This document shows positions 26,444 to 36,584 of a stretch of DNA of 64,000 bases, in pieces (positions within the stretch are counted from its first letter, which is position 1; each line of letters starts with the position of its first letter). Made by a program: the position numbers and the translations under genes. Under the pieces are notes generated by a model. That model was not told the DNA's origin and did no database searches. It worked only from the letters and a program-made list of their open reading frames with translations. This stretch comes from an uncultured Sulfitobacter sp. (GTDB lineage Bacteria > Pseudomonadota > Alphaproteobacteria > Rhodobacterales > Rhodobacteraceae). The stretch is from NCBI GenBank assembly GCA_937928635.1, contig CALFWM010000011.1, forward strand, positions 1 through 64,000, in the 5' to 3' direction.

Positions 26444-28591
26444 ATGCGCCGTATTCTGTTGATTGCAACCCTGATGGCCACCGTGTTTGCCGCGCAGGCG
26501 CAAGAGGACACGGCACGCCCGGCGGTGCTGGTGGCCGATCAGATATTTATCACCCGCGACCGCACCTTGGTGGCCCAGGGCAATGTTGAGGCGTTTCAGG
26601 GCGAAAGCCGCGTGCGTGCAAGCGCCATTCGCTACAATCAAAAGACCGGATCACTTGAGATCGAAGGGCCCATCGTGCTGCAAGAGGGCAGCGAGACACT
26701 GATCCTTGCGGATGCTGGGCAATTGGATCCGGACCTGCGCAATGGATTGCTGACGGGGGCGCGGCTGATCCTGAACCAGCAATTGCAGCTTGCCGCCAAC
26801 CAGATCAACCGCGTTGAGGGTCGTTATAGCCAGCTTTACAAAACCACTGTAACCTCTTGTAAAGTATGTGAGACTGGTGAAGCACCGCTGTGGCAAATCC
26901 GCGCCAGACGGGTTGTGCATGATCAGCTTGAACAGCAGCTCTATTTTGACAGGGCACAATTCCTGATCCGCAATGTGCCGGTCTTTTACCTGCCCCGTCT
27001 GCGCCTGCCCGACCCAACGCTGGACCGTGCGACCGGCTTTTTGATGCCCTCGATCCGGACAACCTCGCGCTTGGGCACGGGGATCAAGGTGCCCTATTTC
27101 ATCAAGATCGGTGATCACCGCGATCTGACCCTGACCCCCTATGTGTCGAGCGCCACACGCACCCTGGAATTTCGCTATCGCCAGGCCTTTGTCAAAGGGC
27201 GTATCCAGTTTGACGGTGCCGTGACAAGGGATGATGAACAGCCCGGCGAAACCCGCGGGTATCTTTTTGGCTTTGGTGCGTTTGATCTGGCGCGCGATTA
27301 CAAATTGTTCTTTCAAATCGAAACCACCAGTGACCGATCCTACCTTCGCGACTACGGCTATTCCGACAAGGACCGATTGCGCTCTGAGCTGACAACCAGC
27401 CGGGTGCGGCGCGACGAATATGTGCGCGGCAGCCTGATCAACTTTGAGACCCTGCGCGACGGTGAGGTGAACGCCACCCAGCCCACCATCGTGTTGGACG
27501 GTGCCTATGAACGGCGCCTGTTCCCCGAGGCCTTTGGCGGCGAACTGCGCTATGCGCTGCGCTTTCACAACCACCGCCGATCTTCCGATTTGTCGATTGA
27601 CGGGCCCGATGACGATCTGGTTGTGGATGGCCGTGATGTGGCCCGTATCCACGGTGAAATCGACTGGCTGCGCCGCGCCACCCTGCGCAACGGGGTGGTG
27701 GCCGATTTCAAACTGGGGGCCAGCCTGAACTTTTTTGACATCACGCAGGATGACACGGTGGCGCAAAACCATTCTGATATCGTGCCCCATGCGGCGGTAA
27801 CGCTGCGCTATCCCATGGTGCGCAATGACCCCGATGGCGTTGTGCAAATTCTTGAACCCATTGCGCAGATCGGCTGGACCGGTGGCAGCCGTCTGGATGT
27901 CCCCAATGAGGAAAGCACACGGGTTGAGTTTGACGAAGGCAACCTGTTGTCCCTGTCCCGCTTCCCTGAACGCGACCGCCGTGAACGTGATGCGGTGGCC
28001 GCCATTGGTGTCAACTGGAGCCGCTTTGACCCCACCGGATGGGACGCGCATGTGACCCTGGGCCAGGTGATCCGAAAAAACGAAGACCCCGCATTTTCCA
28101 GCACTTCTGGTCTGGATACAGGATCGTCGGATTATCTCTTGGCCGCACAGCTCAAAACGCAAAACGGCATATCGGTCACCGGACGTGGGTTGTTTGACGA
28201 TGAAGTCAACTTTGCCAAAGCCGAAGTGCGCGGCGATTGGGTGTTCAAACGGGGCCGGTTGGGCGGCTCTTATCTGTGGCTGGATGAGGACATTGCCGAA
28301 GAGCGCACGCAGGCGGTCTCCGAAATTACGCTGGATGGCAGCTATGACCTTAATCAGCAATGGACCGCCTCGGCAAACTACCGCTATGACACCGCAGATT
28401 CCCGCCCAGCAACGGCGGGTCTGGGCCTGACCTACAACAACGAATGTGTCACGGTGGGCCTGTCCGTGCGTCAGCGGTTTTCCTCCTCGACAAGCCTTGA
28501 GCCCTCAACCGATTTCGGCTTTAACGTCGGCCTCAGGGGGTTCTCTGCCAACACCGGAACAGAAAGACACACACGCTCATGTGGAAAGTGA
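26444..28591 (+). CDS. lptD: LPS-assembly outer-membrane protein LptD
   Basis: A 715-residue outer-membrane barrel that inserts lipopolysaccharide into the outer leaflet. A signal peptide is visible (MRRILLIATLMATVFAAQAQ, residues 1-20). The N-terminal beta-jellyroll follows (AVLVADQIFITRDRTLVAQG region). The cysteine pair in TSCKVCETGE and the C-terminal cysteines NNECVTVGL and RSCGK are those that form the inter-domain disulfides in LptD. The rest is a long series of amphipathic strands. Start at 26444, four bases after lptG. Confidence 0.95.
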   Translation: MRRILLIATLMATVFAAQAQEDTARPAVLVADQIFITRDRTLVAQGNVEAFQGESRVRASAIRYNQKTGSLEIEGPIVLQEGSETLILADAGQLDPDLRNGLLTGARLILNQQLQLAANQINRVEGRYSQLYKTTVTSCKVCETGEAPLWQIRARRVVHDQLEQQLYFDRAQFLIRNVPVFYLPRLRLPDPTLDRATGFLMPSIRTTSRLGTGIKVPYFIKIGDHRDLTLTPYVSSATRTLEFRYRQAFVKGRIQFDGAVTRDDEQPGETRGYLFGFGAFDLARDYKLFFQIETTSDRSYLRDYGYSDKDRLRSELTTSRVRRDEYVRGSLINFETLRDGEVNATQPTIVLDGAYERRLFPEAFGGELRYALRFHNHRRSSDLSIDGPDDDLVVDGRDVARIHGEIDWLRRATLRNGVVADFKLGASLNFFDITQDDTVAQNHSDIVPHAAVTLRYPMVRNDPDGVVQILEPIAQIGWTGGSRLDVPNEESTRVEFDEGNLLSLSRFPERDRRERDAVAAIGVNWSRFDPTGWDAHVTLGQVIRKNEDPAFSSTSGLDTGSSDYLLAAQLKTQNGISVTGRGLFDDEVNFAKAEVRGDWVFKRGRLGGSYLWLDEDIAEERTQAVSEITLDGSYDLNQQWTASANYRYDTADSRPATAGLGLTYNNECVTVGLSVRQRFSSSTSLEPSTDFGFNVGLRGFSANTGTERHTRSCGK

Positions 28592-28596
28592 CATTG

Positions 28597-29820
28597 ATGA
28601 AAATCTCCCCGTTGGTCAGGGCCCTGGGCTTTGGCATCTGTGCTGTTTTGATGGGTCAGCCCGCTGTGGCACAAAACCTCTTTGCCCCTGCCGCACAGGT
28701 GAACGACGCGGTTGTCACGGAATTTGAGGTGCAGCAGCGCCAGCTGTTTTTGCGCCTGCTAAACGCCCCCGGTGCGGACCGCGAAAGCGCCCTGCAAGGC
28801 CTGATTGATGACCGCCTGCGGATTGCAGAAGCGGAGCGTTTTGACGCGAACCTCTCTGCCGAAGGGCTCAGCACCAGCATGAGCGAATTTGCCGCGCGTG
28901 CAAATCTGACCAGCGAAGAATTTATTGCAGCGCTCGGGCAGGCTGGCGTGTCAGAAGAAACCTTTCGGGATTTCGTTTCCACCACCGTGCTGTGGCGCGA
29001 TCTGATCCGCGCGCGTTTTGGCCCGCTGGTGAACATCACAGAGACAGAGATTGACCGCGCCCTTGCCACGTCCAGCGCCGGTGCCTCCGGCATTCGCGTG
29101 TTGCTGTCAGAAATCATCATACCTGCGCCGCCCCAAAATGCGGCGCGCGTCGCGGCACTGGCGGATCAAATCTCGCAATCCCAGAACGTGGGAGAGTTTT
29201 CATCTTTTGCGCGCAGGTATTCCGCGACCGCCTCGCGCGGGCGCGGCGGTTTCCTGCCCTGGACACCGCTTGAACAACTGCCCGCCAGCCTGCACCCACT
29301 CATTCTTGCCCTCAGCATCGGTGAGGTCACAGCCCCCTTGCCAATCACCAACGCGGTGGCCTTGTTCCAGCTGCGTGGCATTGAGGAAACCGGCAAACCG
29401 GCTCTGAAATTTTCCGAAATCGAATATGCCGCCTATTACATTCCCGGCGGGCGCAGCGAGGCCGGACTGGCCGCAGCAGCCCAGGTGCGCGCGCAGGTGG
29501 ACCGCTGCGATGACCTATACGGCGTGGCACAGGGGCAACCCGCCGAAGTATTGGAACGCGGCAGCAAAGCGCCCGGCGACATCCCCCGTGACATCGCGAT
29601 TGAGCTGGCCAAACTGGATCCCGGCGAAAGCTCCACCGCCCTGACCCGCGCAAACGGTGAAACACTGGTGTTTCTGATGCTGTGCAAACGCACCGCAGAG
29701 GCCAACGCAGAGGTAGATCAGGAAGCCGTTGTGAACGCCATTCGCCAGACCAAACTGCAAGGTTATGCCAACCAACTGCTGGAACAATTGCGCGCTGACG
29801 CCCGCATCTCCCTGAAATGA
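28597..29820 (+). CDS. surA: periplasmic chaperone/peptidyl-prolyl isomerase SurA-like
   Basis: A 407-residue periplasmic protein that helps outer-membrane barrels such as LptD to fold. The signal peptide MKISPLVRALGFGICAVLMG is followed by the cleavage site AVA-Q. The SurA N-terminal domain (VNDAVVTEFEVQQRQLFLRL) and a PpiC rotamase domain with FSSFARRYSATASRGRGGFL are visible. GGAAAG before 28597 favours this start over ATG 28579, which would overlap the end of lptD. It is the usual gene after lptD. Confidence 0.9.
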   Translation: MKISPLVRALGFGICAVLMGQPAVAQNLFAPAAQVNDAVVTEFEVQQRQLFLRLLNAPGADRESALQGLIDDRLRIAEAERFDANLSAEGLSTSMSEFAARANLTSEEFIAALGQAGVSEETFRDFVSTTVLWRDLIRARFGPLVNITETEIDRALATSSAGASGIRVLLSEIIIPAPPQNAARVAALADQISQSQNVGEFSSFARRYSATASRGRGGFLPWTPLEQLPASLHPLILALSIGEVTAPLPITNAVALFQLRGIEETGKPALKFSEIEYAAYYIPGGRSEAGLAAAAQVRAQVDRCDDLYGVAQGQPAEVLERGSKAPGDIPRDIAIELAKLDPGESSTALTRANGETLVFLMLCKRTAEANAEVDQEAVVNAIRQTKLQGYANQLLEQLRADARISLK

Positions 29821-30791
29821 GCACATCATCAGCGCGGCCCATCGCCATTTCCTGCGGTGAACCCGCTGGCATCGGGCCAGAGGTGGCCGCCGCCGCCTGG
29901 GCCGCTCTGCGCGACGATTTTCCGATGCTGTGGCTGGGCGACCCGACACATCTGCCAGCAGGCACGCCCCATCACCTTGTCACATCTGCCATCGAGGCTG
30001 CGGCATTAAGTGCCACAGCGCTGCCGGTTTTGCCTCATGATTTTGGCGCACCCGCAACCCCCGGGACCCCCAATCCAACCCACGCCCAAGGGGTCATTGA
30101 TGTGATCGCACGGGGCGTTGATTTGGTCAAAACCGGGCAGGCCGCGGCACTTTGCACTGCGCCCATTCACAAACACGCCCTGCAATCAGGGGCCGGTTTT
30201 GCCTACCCCGGACACACTGAATACCTTGCCGCCCTTGCTGGCGTGGATCAGGTGGTCATGATGCTGGTCTCTGATGCGTTGCGCGTGGTGCCTGCGACCA
30301 TTCACATCGCCCTGGATGAGGTCGCCGCTGTGCTGACCCCGGCGGTTTTGCGCCACACAATTGAAATCACCCACGCGGGCCTGCGCGATCAATTTGCGCT
30401 CCCGGCACCGCGCATCTGGATCGCCGGGCTGAACCCCCACGCAGGTGAGGGCGGTGCCATGGGCCAACAGGAACTGGACTGGATCGCGCCACTGATTACC
30501 CAGATGAAAAGCGAGGGATTTGACCTCACTGGCCCCCTGCCCGCCGACACGATGTTTCACGTCGCCGCCCGTGTGCAATATGATGCGGCGATTGCGATGT
30601 ATCACGATCAGGCCCTGATCCCGATCAAAACGCTGGACTTTGACCGCGGCGTGAATGTCACGCTAGGCCTGCCCTTTGTGCGCACGTCACCTGATCATGG
30701 CACCGCGTTTGACATCGCCGGCAAGGGGATCGCCACCCCCACCAGCATGATCGAAGCCTTGCGTTTGGCCCATAAGATGACCACCGCATGA
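29817..30791 (+). CDS. pdxA: 4-hydroxythreonine-4-phosphate dehydrogenase
   Basis: A 324-residue enzyme of the DXP-dependent pyridoxal phosphate route, which oxidises 4-phosphohydroxy-L-threonine. Recognisable segments are [17 protein letters not shown], the [10 protein letters not shown] substrate motif, YPGHTEYLA and [15 protein letters not shown], with histidines that bind the metal. The start overlaps the surA stop (ATGA). It is followed by rsmA with another overlap, the common surA-pdxA-rsmA order. Confidence 0.96.
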   Translation: MSTSSARPIAISCGEPAGIGPEVAAAAWAALRDDFPMLWLGDPTHLPAGTPHHLVTSAIEAAALSATALPVLPHDFGAPATPGTPNPTHAQGVIDVIARGVDLVKTGQAAALCTAPIHKHALQSGAGFAYPGHTEYLAALAGVDQVVMMLVSDALRVVPATIHIALDEVAAVLTPAVLRHTIEITHAGLRDQFALPAPRIWIAGLNPHAGEGGAMGQQELDWIAPLITQMKSEGFDLTGPLPADTMFHVAARVQYDAAIAMYHDQALIPIKTLDFDRGVNVTLGLPFVRTSPDHGTAFDIAGKGIATPTSMIEALRLAHKMTTA

Positions 30792-31630
30792 GCGCGATTG
30801 ACACCTTGCCCCCCCTGCGTGACGTGATCGCCACACACCAGCTGTCCGCGCGCAAATCACTGGGCCAGAACTTTCTGCTTGATCTGAACCTGACGGCCAA
30901 AATCGCCCGCCTTGCTGGTGATCTGACAGGATGTGATGTGCTTGAGATTGGCCCCGGCCCCGGTGGTCTGACCCGTGGGTTACTGGCCGAGGGCGCGCGC
31001 CATGTGCTGAGCCTTGAGAAAGACCCGCGCTGCCTGCCGGCTCTGAGCGAGATTGCCGAGGCCTATCCCGGCAGGTTGACCGTGCTGGAGGGCGACGCGT
31101 TGGAGGTTGACCCGCGCGCCCATTTGACACCCCCCATCCGCGTGGCGGCAAACCTGCCTTACAACGTTGGCACGGAACTGCTGGTGCGCTGGCTGACACC
31201 ACCCACATGGCCGCCGTTCTGGCAAAGCCTGACCTTGATGTTTCAGCGTGAGGTGGCCGAGCGGATCGTGGCCAAACCCGGCTCCAAAACCTATGGCCGT
31301 CTTGCATTGTTGTCGCAATGGCGCGCGGATGCTGAGATTGTGATGCATCTGCCGCCCGGTGCCTTTACCCCGCCGCCCAAAGTATCCTCTGCTGTGGTGC
31401 ATCTGACCGCCCTGCCCGAACCCCGCTTCCCGGCCGATGCCGCCACGTTAAACCGTATTGTCGCTGCCGGTTTCAACCAGCGTCGCAAAATGCTGCGCGC
31501 CGCGCTCAAAGGGGTTGCACCGGGGATCGAGGACCACCTGAACGCCGCTGGCATACCCCCAACGGAGCGCGCAGAGCAAGTCTCGCTTGAGGCGTTTTGC
31601 GCCCTTGCCAGATCAGTCAAGACCATATGA
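30788..31630 (+). CDS. rsmA: 16S rRNA dimethyladenosine transferase
   Basis: A 280-residue SAM-dependent enzyme (KsgA) that dimethylates two adenines of helix 45 in 16S rRNA. The motifs [32 protein letters not shown] (SAM binding) and [15 protein letters not shown] (the catalytic NLPY) are clear. It overlaps pdxA by four bases and the next lipoprotein gene by its stop. Confidence 0.96.
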   Translation: MSAIDTLPPLRDVIATHQLSARKSLGQNFLLDLNLTAKIARLAGDLTGCDVLEIGPGPGGLTRGLLAEGARHVLSLEKDPRCLPALSEIAEAYPGRLTVLEGDALEVDPRAHLTPPIRVAANLPYNVGTELLVRWLTPPTWPPFWQSLTLMFQREVAERIVAKPGSKTYGRLALLSQWRADAEIVMHLPPGAFTPPPKVSSAVVHLTALPEPRFPADAATLNRIVAAGFNQRRKMLRAALKGVAPGIEDHLNAAGIPPTERAEQVSLEAFCALARSVKTI

Positions 31631-32202
31631 TGAAACGCCGCAGCTTCCTCCTGACCGCCCCGATGTTGCTGACCGCCTGTGCCTTGCGGCGCGGCCTACC
31701 CCTGCCGGGTTCCTTTTCAGATGTGGATGCGTTGACCCGGGCCTTGGTGGCAATGGGCAATGGCGTGGACGTCTCTGAGGCGCGCCGGGCCGCGACGCTG
31801 GCTTACGGCGAAACGCACCGGCTGGCATTGGCGTATGAAATTGTTGACCGCCCGCTGATCCATAATGCAAAGGTCAACGCGGGTTACAAACCACGCGGGC
31901 TGTGCTGGCACTGGGCCGAGGACTTGCAGAACAGCCTGAATGCTGCGGGTTTTGCGACCCTCAGCATTCACCGCGCAATTGCCAATGCCGATGATCCCAT
32001 CCGTATCGACCATTCCACGGCCATCATCGCCCCGGCTGGCGCGCCCTGGCACGTGGGCATGGTGATCGACCCCTGGCGCTATGGTGGAGAGCTGTTCTGG
32101 GCCCCTGTGACCGAGGACAGACACTACGATTGGGACGAACGCAAAGCCGTGCTACGCCGACATGGGCGGGTGCGCTATGCCAATCAGGGCGCGCAGGTAT
32201 AA
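31627..32202 (+). CDS. predicted Tat-type lipoprotein, hypothetical
   Basis: A 191-residue protein, start ATG 31627 overlapping the rsmA stop. The N-terminus [18 protein letters not shown] has a twin-arginine RRSFL motif and a lipobox LTAC, so Cys18 should be lipidated after Tat export. The mature part contains [19 protein letters not shown] and [16 protein letters not shown]; its single well-spaced Cys, His and Asp residues recall papain-like hydrolases, but this is only a resemblance. I do not recognise a named family. Confidence 0.75.
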   Translation: MMKRRSFLLTAPMLLTACALRRGLPLPGSFSDVDALTRALVAMGNGVDVSEARRAATLAYGETHRLALAYEIVDRPLIHNAKVNAGYKPRGLCWHWAEDLQNSLNAAGFATLSIHRAIANADDPIRIDHSTAIIAPAGAPWHVGMVIDPWRYGGELFWAPVTEDRHYDWDERKAVLRRHGRVRYANQGAQV

Positions 32203-32294
32203 AGCGGCCTGCGACGAACCTGAGTCGCCTAACGCTGCCTGAAATCAAAGATTTTGGGGCGTGACGTGATACGTCAGGTATTTCGTCAGACGCT
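32203..32294. repeat. possible diverged third copy of the 98-bp element
   Basis: This 92-bp stretch follows directly on the stop of the lipoprotein gene. It begins AGCGGCCTG and ends GTCAGACGCT. The ends can pair (AGCG/CGCT, then ACGAA/TTCGT and CCTGA/TCAGG with small gaps), and an inner TGACGT/ACGTCA repeat is present. Ends and length resemble copies A and B, but the interior is different, so kinship is uncertain. No gene is apparent in 32203-32348. Confidence 0.4.
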
Positions 32295-32348
32295 ATAGGG
32301 CGTGCGCATCGCGAGGTTCACGGTAGCCAAACTCCCCGATGCAACACC

Positions 32349-32555
32349 TCAATGGGGCCCGATATGCGAGCGCATGCCCGTGACGTAGCCATCAAGATAG
32401 GAGAGCGGTCGAAACAGATAGTAGACTGCGAGCGGGTTCTCGGGATAGATCACATAAGCATTTCCGTCCTCAGCCCAAACCTCAGCGTTCACGGATCGAA
32501 AAACTGCATAGCCAAGCGCATAGAGCACCAGTATTGCCAGCAAAAATCGCTTCAT
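32349..32555 (-). CDS. small membrane-anchored protein (68 aa), hypothetical
   Basis: A 68-residue protein. The start at 32555 is placed behind an AAGGGGGG ribosome site. MKRFLLAILVLYALGYAVFR is a single hydrophobic helix or uncleaved signal; the remaining ~45 residues (VWAEDGNAYVIYPEN... to SHIGPH) are aromatic-rich. It is transcribed on the same strand as the DUF4167 gene but after that gene's terminator. Family unknown to me. Confidence 0.6.
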   Translation of the reverse strand: MKRFLLAILVLYALGYAVFRSVNAEVWAEDGNAYVIYPENPLAVYYLFRPLSYLDGYVTGMRSHIGPH

Positions 32556-32635
32556 GCGCCCCCCTTCATCTGATTTCATGCCACACGATACGTCCCTTCA
32601 CGTCTGACCGTCCATCTCTCAACAGGCCCCCAACG

Positions 32636-32662
32636 AAAAAAGGCCCCGCATCCCGCGAGGCC
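32636..32662 (-). terminator. intrinsic terminator of the DUF4167 gene
   Basis: On the minus strand GGCCTCGC-GGGAT-GCGGGGCC forms an 8-bp stem with one G-U pair, followed by six T. It begins seven bases after the DUF4167 stop. Confidence 0.85.
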
Positions 32663-32669
32663 CCTTCAC

Positions 32670-33278
32670 TCATTCTGCCGCTTCGGGCTGGTCACCGCTT
32701 GGCGCGTCACCCTCGCCGCCGGTTTCCGGCGCTGGCTTGGGCTTTGGCTTGCGCCGGGGCGCGCGTTTGGGTTTGGGCTTGCTCTCTGGTGTTTCAACCA
32801 GACCTGCATCCCCTTCAACCACGGGCGGCACGTTGATCTCTGGTTGCTCGGACTGTGACGGATCCTTGTCGCGCCCGTCACTCTGATCACGGCGCTGATG
32901 CTGGCCACCGCCACCACCCTGCTGTTGATTGTTGCCTTCGCGCTCCTGACGTTCTGCGCGTTCACGATCCCGCTCCGCCTGGCGTTCGCGGTTCTGGCGC
33001 TCCTGTTCTTCGCGCTTGGCATCCATTTCCTTTTGTGCACGTGCCAGCATCCGCAGGTAATGCTCCGCATGTTGCTGAAAGTTTTCAGCCGCCACACGGT
33101 CGTTGGACAGCGTCGCATCCCGCGCCAGTTGATTATACTTTTCAATAACCTGCTGGGGCGTGCCCCGCACTTTGCCCTCCGGGCCAGAGCTGTCGAAAAC
33201 ACGATTGACGACATTGCCGCCCTGATTCTGGCGGTTGCGGTTATTCTTAGACCGGCCCCGTGATCTGGTAGATTTCAT
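32670..33278 (-). CDS. DUF4167 domain protein
   Basis: A 202-residue protein found across alphaproteobacteria. The conserved part is N-terminal (residues 1-90): RSRGRSKNNRNRQNQGGN, VNRVFDSSGPEGKVRGTPQQ and the helix KYNQLARDATLSNDRVAAEN. It is followed by a charged coiled-coil stretch rich in Glu and Arg (about 80-115) and a disordered Lys/Pro/Glu tail. The basic Asn/Arg/Gly start looks like an RNA-binding segment, but the function is unknown. It lies downstream of prfA-prmC on the same strand, separated by 213 bp. Confidence 0.88.
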   Translation of the reverse strand: MKSTRSRGRSKNNRNRQNQGGNVVNRVFDSSGPEGKVRGTPQQVIEKYNQLARDATLSNDRVAAENFQQHAEHYLRMLARAQKEMDAKREEQERQNRERQAERDRERAERQEREGNNQQQGGGGGQHQRRDQSDGRDKDPSQSEQPEINVPPVVEGDAGLVETPESKPKPKRAPRRKPKPKPAPETGGEGDAPSGDQPEAAE

Positions 33279-33320
33279 GGAAAAATGTCAGCCTTTTGGT
33301 GCTGTGGTTCTGAGTAGGAT

Positions 33321-33346
33321 GGACGCTAAAAAGCAGCTAAGCGTCC
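33321..33346. other. hairpin in the prmC-DUF4167 intergenic region
   Basis: GGACGCT (33321-33327) and AGCGTCC (33340-33346) are a perfect 7-bp inverted repeat around 12 bases. The same GGACGCT ends the 98-bp elements at 17065 and 21397. The gap 33279-33491 carries no visible gene. Confidence 0.4.
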
Positions 33347-33491
33347 CGGGTGTGCAAATTGTTGGGCATAACGCCGCGCGGGACCACCAATTGGCATCCA
33401 CCGCTGCAACGCTTTCTGAATACGCATCGGGGTGCCCCGGGGCAAGCCCTAACTGCCCCTAATGCGCGAAAACTGCGTCAATGTCGCAGCT

Positions 33492-34334
33492 TTATGCCGG
33501 TTTATCGGCACAAACGACACGGGGACGCCCGTCCAAATCCTCTGCCAGGGTCACACCACCCCAGCCAGCCTGCGTAAAAATGTCGCAAACAGCCGTGCCT
33601 TGCTGCCATCCAATTTCAACCAGCACCCGCCCGTTTGGCGTAAGATAGCGCGGTGCGACATCGGCAATTTCCCGGTAGGCTGACAGCCCATCACCCCCAT
33701 CCGTCAAGGCAATCTGCGGCTCATGAAGGCTCAGTTCCGGGGCAACGTCCTGCATTTCCTCCGCTGCCAGATAGGGTGGATTCGCGGCAATCAGGTCAAA
33801 CCGCCCCTCAACAGCCTCAAACCAATCTGAGAGCAAAATCTGCGCTCTTGCGGCCACCCCGTGCAGCACCGCATTGGCACTGGCCTGCAAACAGGCGCTT
33901 TCCGAAATATCCACGCCCAGCCCGCGCGCGTCTGGCCGCTCCGCCAGCAGCGTGACCAGTATGGCCCCCGACCCAACCCCCAGATCAAGCACACGGTCAA
34001 AGGGTTCAGACAGGGCCAGCTCTACCAGCGTTTCGGTTTCGGGACGCGGATCCAGCACATCACGCGTGATCTTGAAATCCCGCCCATAAAAGGCACGCGC
34101 GCCCACCAGTTGTGATACCGGCACACGCACCGCACGCAGCGCCACAAGGTTTTCAAACCGCTCCGCAATCTCCGGCGCGATCTCTTCGGGCGCAATCAGG
34201 GTCACCCGTGCGGCATCCACGCTTGCCGCATGGGCCAGCAACAGCCGTGCATCCCGCGCAGGGTCCGGCACCCCCGCTGCACGCAAACGAGAGGCCGCAG
34301 CCGCCATCGCCTGCGCTGCGGTGGACGCGCTCAT
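33492..34334 (-). CDS. prmC: peptide chain release factor N5-glutamine methyltransferase
   Basis: A 280-residue SAM-dependent enzyme that methylates the glutamine of the GGQ motif in release factors. It has the SAM site [20 protein letters not shown] and the catalytic AANPPYL. The ATG at 34334 overlaps the prfA stop (ATGA), so enzyme and substrate are coupled, as in many bacteria. Confidence 0.95.
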   Translation of the reverse strand: MSASTAAQAMAAAASRLRAAGVPDPARDARLLLAHAASVDAARVTLIAPEEIAPEIAERFENLVALRAVRVPVSQLVGARAFYGRDFKITRDVLDPRPETETLVELALSEPFDRVLDLGVGSGAILVTLLAERPDARGLGVDISESACLQASANAVLHGVAARAQILLSDWFEAVEGRFDLIAANPPYLAAEEMQDVAPELSLHEPQIALTDGGDGLSAYREIADVAPRYLTPNGRVLVEIGWQQGTAVCDIFTQAGWGGVTLAEDLDGRPRVVCADKPA

Positions 34335-35386
34335 GCGTTCATCTCTGCCAATGCCGCGGCCTGCGCATCTGCGGTCAAGGCATCGACAATCTCATCCAGA
34401 TCGCCTTGCATCACCGCATCCAGCCGATAAAGCGTCAGGTTGATGCGGTGATCCGTCATGCGGCCTTGCGGGAAATTATAGGTCCTGATCCGCTCGGAGC
34501 GATCCCCGGAGCCCACCTGTGATGCCCGATCCGCTGAGCGTTCATCGTCCACACGCGACCGCTCCAGATCATAAAGCCGCGCTTTGAGGACCTGCATCGC
34601 CTTGTCGCGGTTGCGGTGCTGTGATTTCTCGGACGAGGTCACAATGATCCCCGTCGGCAAATGGGTAATACGGACAGCGGAATCGGTGGTGTTCACATGC
34701 TGCCCACCAGAGCCTGACGCGCGCATCGTATCAATGCGGATGTCATTGGGGTTGATTTCAATGTCCACATCCTCGGCCTCTGGCAGCACGGCAACGGTTG
34801 CGGCAGATGTGTGGATGCGCCCGCCGCTTTCTGTGCTGGGCACACGCTGTACACGGTGCACGCCGCTTTCAAACTTGAGGCGGGCAAAAACATTCACCCC
34901 GGTGATATGCGCGACCACCTCCTTGACGCCGCCAAGCTCGGTCATGGCCTCTTCGATCAGGTCAAACCTCCAGCCCTGTGCCTCGGCATAGCGCTGGTAC
35001 ATGCGCAACAGATCAGCGGCAAACAACGCTGCCTCATCCCCGCCCGTGCCGGGGCGGATTTCCAGCATTGCGGGTTTGGCGTCCGCGGCATCTTTGGGCA
35101 AGAGCGACAGTTGCAGCGCCGCCTCCGCCTCCGGCAGCGCGTCTTTGAGCCCCGGCAATTCCTCGCGCGCAAGTTCTGCCATTTCGGGGTCGGCCAGCAT
35201 CGCTTCGGCCTCCTCCAGATCGCTCAGCAATTGTTTGTAGGCGTCGATCTGGTCCACCACCGGTTTCAAATCGGCATATTCCTTGGCCAATGCCGCAAAA
35301 TCAGCGCCCTCCGTCCCTGCCGCCATTGAGGCTTCGAGAAACTGAAAACGTTGGGAAATCTGCTCAAGGCGGTCCATGGGGATCAT
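34331..35386 (-). CDS. prfA: peptide chain release factor 1
   Basis: A 351-residue factor that recognises UAA and UAG stop codons. The GGQ motif is in [17 protein letters not shown], and the codon-recognition domain lies before it. The start is set at 35386 ([14 protein letters not shown]); another ATG three codons later is possible. Neither has a strong ribosome site. It is followed by prmC with overlap. Confidence 0.95.
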   Translation of the reverse strand: MIPMDRLEQISQRFQFLEASMAAGTEGADFAALAKEYADLKPVVDQIDAYKQLLSDLEEAEAMLADPEMAELAREELPGLKDALPEAEAALQLSLLPKDAADAKPAMLEIRPGTGGDEAALFAADLLRMYQRYAEAQGWRFDLIEEAMTELGGVKEVVAHITGVNVFARLKFESGVHRVQRVPSTESGGRIHTSAATVAVLPEAEDVDIEINPNDIRIDTMRASGSGGQHVNTTDSAVRITHLPTGIIVTSSEKSQHRNRDKAMQVLKARLYDLERSRVDDERSADRASQVGSGDRSERIRTYNFPQGRMTDHRINLTLYRLDAVMQGDLDEIVDALTADAQAAALAEMNA

Positions 35387-35449
35387 GGGCTTGGTGTCGC
35401 TGATGAAAGGGGTTTGGTCAAGAGGCGCTGATGTGCTAGAATGGCCTGC

Positions 35450-35737
35450 ATGAAGCGCCTGATCGTACTGTCGACCCTGATCGCCCTGCCCGTGACCGCT
35501 GATGTCACATCCCCAAGCGGACGCACGGTGGACTGTTACTGCACCGACCGTAACCGCAACCGGGTTGAACTGGGGGAGACGATTTGTTTGCAGGTGGATG
35601 GGCGCATGTTCATGGCACAATGCCAGATGTCGCTGAACGTGCCGATGTGGCGTGAGGTGCGGCAGGGCTGCCTATCCTCCAACCTCAGCACGGACAAGCC
35701 ATTCTCTGAGGCGCCCCTCGTTTACCCCCAAATCTGA
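35450..35737 (+). CDS. small secreted Cys-containing protein, hypothetical
   Basis: A 95-residue protein with the signal peptide [17 protein letters not shown], then [20 protein letters not shown]. Five cysteines (the DCYC pair, ICLQV, AQCQM, GCLSS) suggest disulfides in the periplasm. An ATG three codons upstream (35441) is an alternative start. It diverges from prfA, and its last 66 bp overlap the convergent DUF1499 gene. I know no function. Confidence 0.65.
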   Translation: MKRLIVLSTLIALPVTADVTSPSGRTVDCYCTDRNRNRVELGETICLQVDGRMFMAQCQMSLNVPMWREVRQGCLSSNLSTDKPFSEAPLVYPQI

Positions 35738-36136
35738 GGTCCCGAATTGCGCACGGCTGAAAATGCTGATCACGCGCGGCCCGCCTTCTATCAAGGCCAC
35801 ATTGCGCTCCAGCGTCGTAAAATCCGGAAACCGCCACCAGCGCGAACGGGTGATGTAGGTAATCATCCCCTCCTCCACACTGCCTGCAATGGCGCGGGTG
35901 CGCGGCGTGTCGCGAATGATCTCATCAAAGGCCGCCATCTCTGCGCGCCCATCCCCGCGTTGCGCAGCGCGCCAGATATGGCTGTTGGCCCCCTCAAGAT
36001 GCCCGGTGCCCGAGGGGTAAGAGGGTTGATGCCACAGCGCCGCGGAGGTCGGTAATACGCGCACGTAAATGCCAAAAGCCATAAGCACCACCAACAACAG
36101 CAGCAAAATTCGCCTGCCCCAGGACACCTGCCGCAT
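35672..36136 (-). CDS. DUF1499 family protein (first paralogue)
   Basis: A 154-residue protein with one N-terminal helix (RRILLLLLVVLMAFGIYV), then a DUF1499 domain: [50 protein letters not shown]. Its C-terminal coding part overlaps the 3' end of the opposite-strand gene at 35450-35737 by 66 bp. It starts exactly at the stop of the next paralogue, so the two are cotranscribed. Function unknown. Confidence 0.8.
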   Translation of the reverse strand: MRQVSWGRRILLLLLVVLMAFGIYVRVLPTSAALWHQPSYPSGTGHLEGANSHIWRAAQRGDGRAEMAAFDEIIRDTPRTRAIAGSVEEGMITYITRSRWWRFPDFTTLERNVALIEGGPRVISIFSRAQFGTSDLGVNEGRLREWLVRAEVGG

Positions 36137-36534
36137 CAGACCGCCACCGCTTCAAGCACCTGCGTCAGTCGTGCGCGATTAACCCCAAGGTCCACGCGCC
36201 CAAACCGCAGCCGCCCAAACAACCGGATGTGCCCGTCCCGTTCTTCTACGGTCGTAAAGTCAGGAAACCCAACAACCCCAGAGCGCGTGACATATGTGAT
36301 CCGCCCCTGCGCAACTTCCCCCGCCACGACCGAGGTCCGCGCAAGCCCCCGCATCGCCGCGTCAATGCGCGCCAAAGCGCCGAGCCTGGCCGGGATCACC
36401 CGCAGGCAGTGACCTTTGCCGTCCCGATCCACATCCCCCACAACGGGTTGATGCACCTTCTCCACATCCATTGGGGCCAGCCGCACATAGGCCAGGGCAA
36501 CCAGGGCCAGCACAACAAAAAACCAGACCCACAT
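36136..36534 (-). CDS. DUF1499 family protein (second paralogue)
   Basis: About 132 residues. The start ATG 36534 is chosen because GGGGGG precedes it and MWVWFFVVLALVALAYVRLA is then the membrane anchor; a TTG-initiated form from 36564 is possible. The DUF1499 core is ARTSVVAGEVAQGRITYVTR, VGFPDFTTVEE and LRFGRVDLGVNRARL. It shares the (F/R)G-x-x-DLGVN-x-x-RL ending with its neighbour and is clearly a tandem duplicate. Confidence 0.78.
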   Translation of the reverse strand: MWVWFFVVLALVALAYVRLAPMDVEKVHQPVVGDVDRDGKGHCLRVIPARLGALARIDAAMRGLARTSVVAGEVAQGRITYVTRSGVVGFPDFTTVEERDGHIRLFGRLRFGRVDLGVNRARLTQVLEAVAV

Positions 36535-36584
36535 GGCCACCACACCCCCCATTTCACCCTTCAAATAAACTCAATCCCGCACCC

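Noticed and set aside
26651..28360. 569-codon minus-strand frame inside lptD
   Set aside because: Antisense shadow of lptD in GC-rich DNA; no family resemblance and no ribosome site.
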